From CAVUWL01 sp963787415 (GTDB lineage Bacteria; Actinomycetota; Thermoleophilia; Solirubrobacterales; 70-9), in assembly GCA_963787415.1 (NCBI GenBank), contig CAWBCO010000003.1:992001-1056000 (forward strand): a stretch of 64,000 bases of DNA, given 5' to 3'. The notes beneath the pieces were generated by a model that did no database searches, was not told the origin of the DNA, and saw only the letters and a list, made by a program, of their open reading frames with translations. Numbering within the stretch: the first letter of the stretch is position 1; each line of letters begins with the position of its first letter. Shown piece after piece: positions 61,444 to 64,000 of the stretch. The translations under genes were made by a program, and so were the position numbers.

Positions 61444-64000
61444 TCAGCCATTCCTGTCGTTCTTGCCGTGGGCAGACTTCCTGCGACTGCTGCCTGGCTT
61501 CTTCTTGTGCATCTTCGAGTGACCCTTCTTGGCGCTCTTCTTCACGCACTTCTTGCCGCGAAGCACCTTGCCATGCGAGCAAGTCTTCTTCGCCGCGGGC
61601 GTTTCGAGGTACTGGCCACCGGTACCGCGGATCGTCCCGATTGCGGGCGGCCCGGGCGCTGGCGAGGAGGCACCGTGGCACTCGTCCGACGCTTTGCAGG
61701 TGACCGGCGGCGGCGTGTAGGGGAAGCCGCCTTTTTCGCGGGCGTCGTAGATCTTCACGAGGCTTCCATTTGTGTCCTGGGGCACGAGCGTGTCGCGGGT
61801 GAAGAAGTAGACGTCCTTGCCGTCTTCGCTGGCTCCGAGGAGGCTCGAGTTGAATGGGCTGACGCCGGTCGAGATCAGCTGGACCGTGCCGTTCGACCAC
61901 TCATAGGCATCCTCCTTGCCGTCGAGGTCGCGCGGAGCGATCGCATCAGTCGAGTCGAAGAAGACACGTCCGTCCTCGACCAGCCCGAGGCCGTTCCTGG
62001 GCAGAGAAGAGTTGCCGGCCGCTCGAGCGTTGGTCGGGTTGCAGGAGGCGCATTCCATTTTCCCGCTAGATGGTTCGTAACGGAAGACCTCTGAGTGTTC
62101 GTTGCTGTTGTAACCAGTCAGCGACTCGGGAGAAGAAAAAGCCGCGTACCTGCCGTCCGGCGTGACCTGGAAGTCGCCGTAAGTGTGCGTTTCCGGCTGC
62201 GATTTGGCGTGTCGGACGGCGAGGTTTTCCAAGAGGTGGAATTCGGCCGCTTCATAGCCCAATTCGGTGATTTTGAAGCCTTCGTGGAATGCGGTTGCGT
62301 AGACGTGATGGTTAGCCGGATTGACGCCGATTTTGCGGGGCCCGAAGGCAAGTTTGCCTTCGGCGTAATGGCCGATCAGGACACCGGATGGCCGATAGGC
62401 GGCAACGCGTTCGTCTTCGGATTCGGGAACAAAGATTTCGTTGGTTTCGGGGTCGGCGGCGACCGAGGGACCGCCGGAGGCGAAGCTGGAGCCGGGGACT
62501 ACCGGGTAGGGACTCGGGCCGAATTCGGACGGGATGAACTTCTTGACCCTTTCGCCTTCGTCGCCGACGTAGAGGTTGCCTTCGCCGTCGACTGCCGCAC
62601 CCATCGGGTAGAACGCGGGAACTTCGAGCGCCGTCACCTGATAGTCGGCTTTGCTGATCGGCATCGCACTCGAGGTCGGTTCGAGCCGGTAGATCCGACC
62701 GCTTTCGTATTCCGCGACGTAGACGACGCCGTTGGCGGAGTCGACGGCGATCCCGGATGGTTCGTCGAAGCCGCTAAGGTTGCCGACTTCTTCGCCGCTA
62801 GACGCGTAGACCTTCACCGCGCCATTGCCGGGCGCGAGAAAGAAGTCGCCGGAGAAGGGACCTGAGGAGTTGTCAACCGCGATGTTCGCAAGGTAATTTT
62901 GGAAGGAAGCAGGCAGTTCGTTGCTGCCGCCGGCCGCCGGCGCCGTGAAGTCGTCCGGCGCACCGTTTTCCTTGAAGCGAGCGATCGTCCCTTTGCTGCT
63001 GTTGAGGACATAGACGTCTCCGTTGGAGGCACCGCTCACGGCACCAGCCCCTTTGACGCCACCGAATTCGGTGCCCAGGACCGGCCGCGCCGGGGGCGGC
63101 GGCGCCGGCCTGCCGATGCTGGAGTCGATCGTGGCAACGAATTCTGGCGAGCCGCCGGGCTGGACGACGTAGAGGTTCGGCTGATTAAGCGTCCCTTCCG
63201 ATCCGTCGAGCTGCTCGGGGCTGAGGAAGTAGAAGGTGCCGCTGTTTTCGGCCACTCCGGCGCCGCCGGCGAGGGCGAGAGCGTCGCAGTTCTCTTCACC
63301 GGCGTTAGTGTTCCATTCTTCGGGCGGTTCACAGGTCGCCGCTCCCCCACCCTTCGAGATCAGGGTGAGCCTGAGGTTGCCGAGCGGGTCGACTTCGGCC
63401 TCGTAGATATCGGCTTCTCCGTCGGCGTCTTCACCGACGAGACTGTCGTCAGTGGTGAAGAAGACCTTGCTGCCGTCGGCGGTCATCCCGTCGAAAAGGG
63501 CCCCGTCCGTCGCGCCAGGTGTCAAGTCGATGCTGTCGGGCGAAGTGCCGATATGCATGTAGAGATGGCGGTATTCGTTGCCGGCCCCGTCTTCGGAGAC
63601 CTTCTTGCCGACGATCACACGGGAGCCGTCGGTCGAGACGTCGAGCTCGGCGATGCCTTCGCCGGTCAGCGTCGCGCCCGAGGGTTCGGTTGAGACGAGC
63701 TGCGTCGCGCCGGAGCTGAGGTCGCGCTCGTAGATCGAGACGTCGCCGTTTTCGTTGCCGCCGTTGGCGAGCTTGGTGGTGCTACCGAAGATCAGGTGTT
63801 CACCGTCGGCGGAGAGATAGCGGCCCACGTGCCCGGCCGGATTGGCGACGGCCCCCATTCCCTCGGCGAGCTGCCCGTTCGGGAGGCGAAGCGGGATGTT
63901 GGTCGAGCCGTCTTCGAAGCACGGGGAGCAGATGCCCGAGCCGCCGAAGGCGAAGGTGCCGAGGGTCGGATCGGCGTCGAGGAGAGGGGACCCGAAGGCT
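61444..64000 (-). CDS. Large secreted beta-propeller protein (N-terminus beyond window)
   Basis: At least 850 residues; the frame is open to the right edge. WD40-like PD40/TolB repeats (GRYLSADGEHLIFGS, GTFYFLSPEQLDGSEG), NHL-type units (GIAVDSANGVVYVAEY, AAVDGEGNLYVGD, PSVAADPETNEIFVPE) and further PD40 units (VTPDGRYAAFSSPESLTG) indicate one or more propellers. The C-terminus has a Cys pair region (CSHGKVLRGKKCVKK) and a very basic Lys/His/Arg tail. Similar tails occur in the neighbour at 58672. Probably exported and wall-associated; partner unknown. Confidence 0.82.
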   Translation of the reverse strand, partial: AFGSPLLDADPTLGTFAFGGSGICSPCFEDGSTNIPLRLPNGQLAEGMGAVANPAGHVGRYLSADGEHLIFGSTTKLANGGNENGDVSIYERDLSSGATQLVSTEPSGATLTGEGIAELDVSTDGSRVIVGKKVSEDGAGNEYRHLYMHIGTSPDSIDLTPGATDGALFDGMTADGSKVFFTTDDSLVGEDADGEADIYEAEVDPLGNLRLTLISKGGGAATCEPPEEWNTNAGEENCDALALAGGAGVAENSGTFYFLSPEQLDGSEGTLNQPNLYVVQPGGSPEFVATIDSSIGRPAPPPPARPVLGTEFGGVKGAGAVSGASNGDVYVLNSSKGTIARFKENGAPDDFTAPAAGGSNELPASFQNYLANIAVDNSSGPFSGDFFLAPGNGAVKVYASSGEEVGNLSGFDEPSGIAVDSANGVVYVAEYESGRIYRLEPTSSAMPISKADYQVTALEVPAFYPMGAAVDGEGNLYVGDEGERVKKFIPSEFGPSPYPVVPGSSFASGGPSVAADPETNEIFVPESEDERVAAYRPSGVLIGHYAEGKLAFGPRKIGVNPANHHVYATAFHEGFKITELGYEAAEFHLLENLAVRHAKSQPETHTYGDFQVTPDGRYAAFSSPESLTGYNSNEHSEVFRYEPSSGKMECASCNPTNARAAGNSSLPRNGLGLVEDGRVFFDSTDAIAPRDLDGKEDAYEWSNGTVQLISTGVSPFNSSLLGASEDGKDVYFFTRDTLVPQDTNGSLVKIYDAREKGGFPYTPPPVTCKASDECHGASSPAPGPPAIGTIRGTGGQYLETPAAKKTCSHGKVLRGKKCVKKSAKKGHSKMHKKKPGSSRRKSAHGKNDRNG

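Overview
The window is high-GC DNA from an actinobacterium. It most resembles the class Thermoleophilia (order Solirubrobacterales or a relative). This rests on the actinobacterial gene order pyrR-pyrB-pyrC-carAB-pyrD-mihF-gmk-rpoZ-coaBC, the actinobacterial-type integration host factor, and the secreted proteins that start with a KLTYAN...GTKQ(L/I)KNG head, which I know from that group. This is inference from memory of the families; no search was run.

About 1-42.7 kb is a dense core-genome block, mostly on the minus strand, with many 4-base start/stop overlaps. Read in the minus direction it holds: rnz; the pyrimidine set pyrR-pyrB-pyrC-carA-carB and a fused pyrK-pyrD; mihF-gmk-rpoZ-coaBC; a terminator lying directly in front of rimP; the translation and RNA set rimP-nusA-infB-rbfA-nrnA-truB-ribF-rpsO-pnp; an M16 protease, dapB, dapA and rnj; and ftsK-rodZ-cinA-recA-(small membrane protein)-miaB-miaA-dapF-dapL. 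hflX is cut by the left edge. Three units run on the plus strand: an epimerase plus a metallo-hydrolase, and an OmpR-type two-component pair. The lysine/peptidoglycan pathway is represented by dapA, dapB, dapL and a dapF whose two catalytic cysteines are both replaced by serine.

About 42.7-56.4 kb is accessory DNA: lipoproteins, secreted proteins with collagen-like or Thr/Ala repeats, and three insertion sequences. The first is an IS3-family element with CTC target duplication and two frameshifts. The second is an IS407-group element with CAGG target duplication, sitting at the start of a dead second copy of a lipoprotein gene. The third is a heavily broken IS4-type transposase next to a tRNA-Arg. 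The region also has a PASTA-domain gene fragment and a two-gene AbiE-type toxin-antitoxin system with its own palindromic promoter operator, bracketed by two imperfect direct repeats.

About 56.4-64 kb encodes three very large secreted proteins: an NHL/beta-propeller plus fibronectin-III protein on plus, and two adjacent ones on minus, one frameshifted and one cut by the right edge. Several genes in the second half, and ribF in the first, carry single-base indels, many in short C or G runs. They could be real decay or consensus errors, and raw reads are needed to tell.
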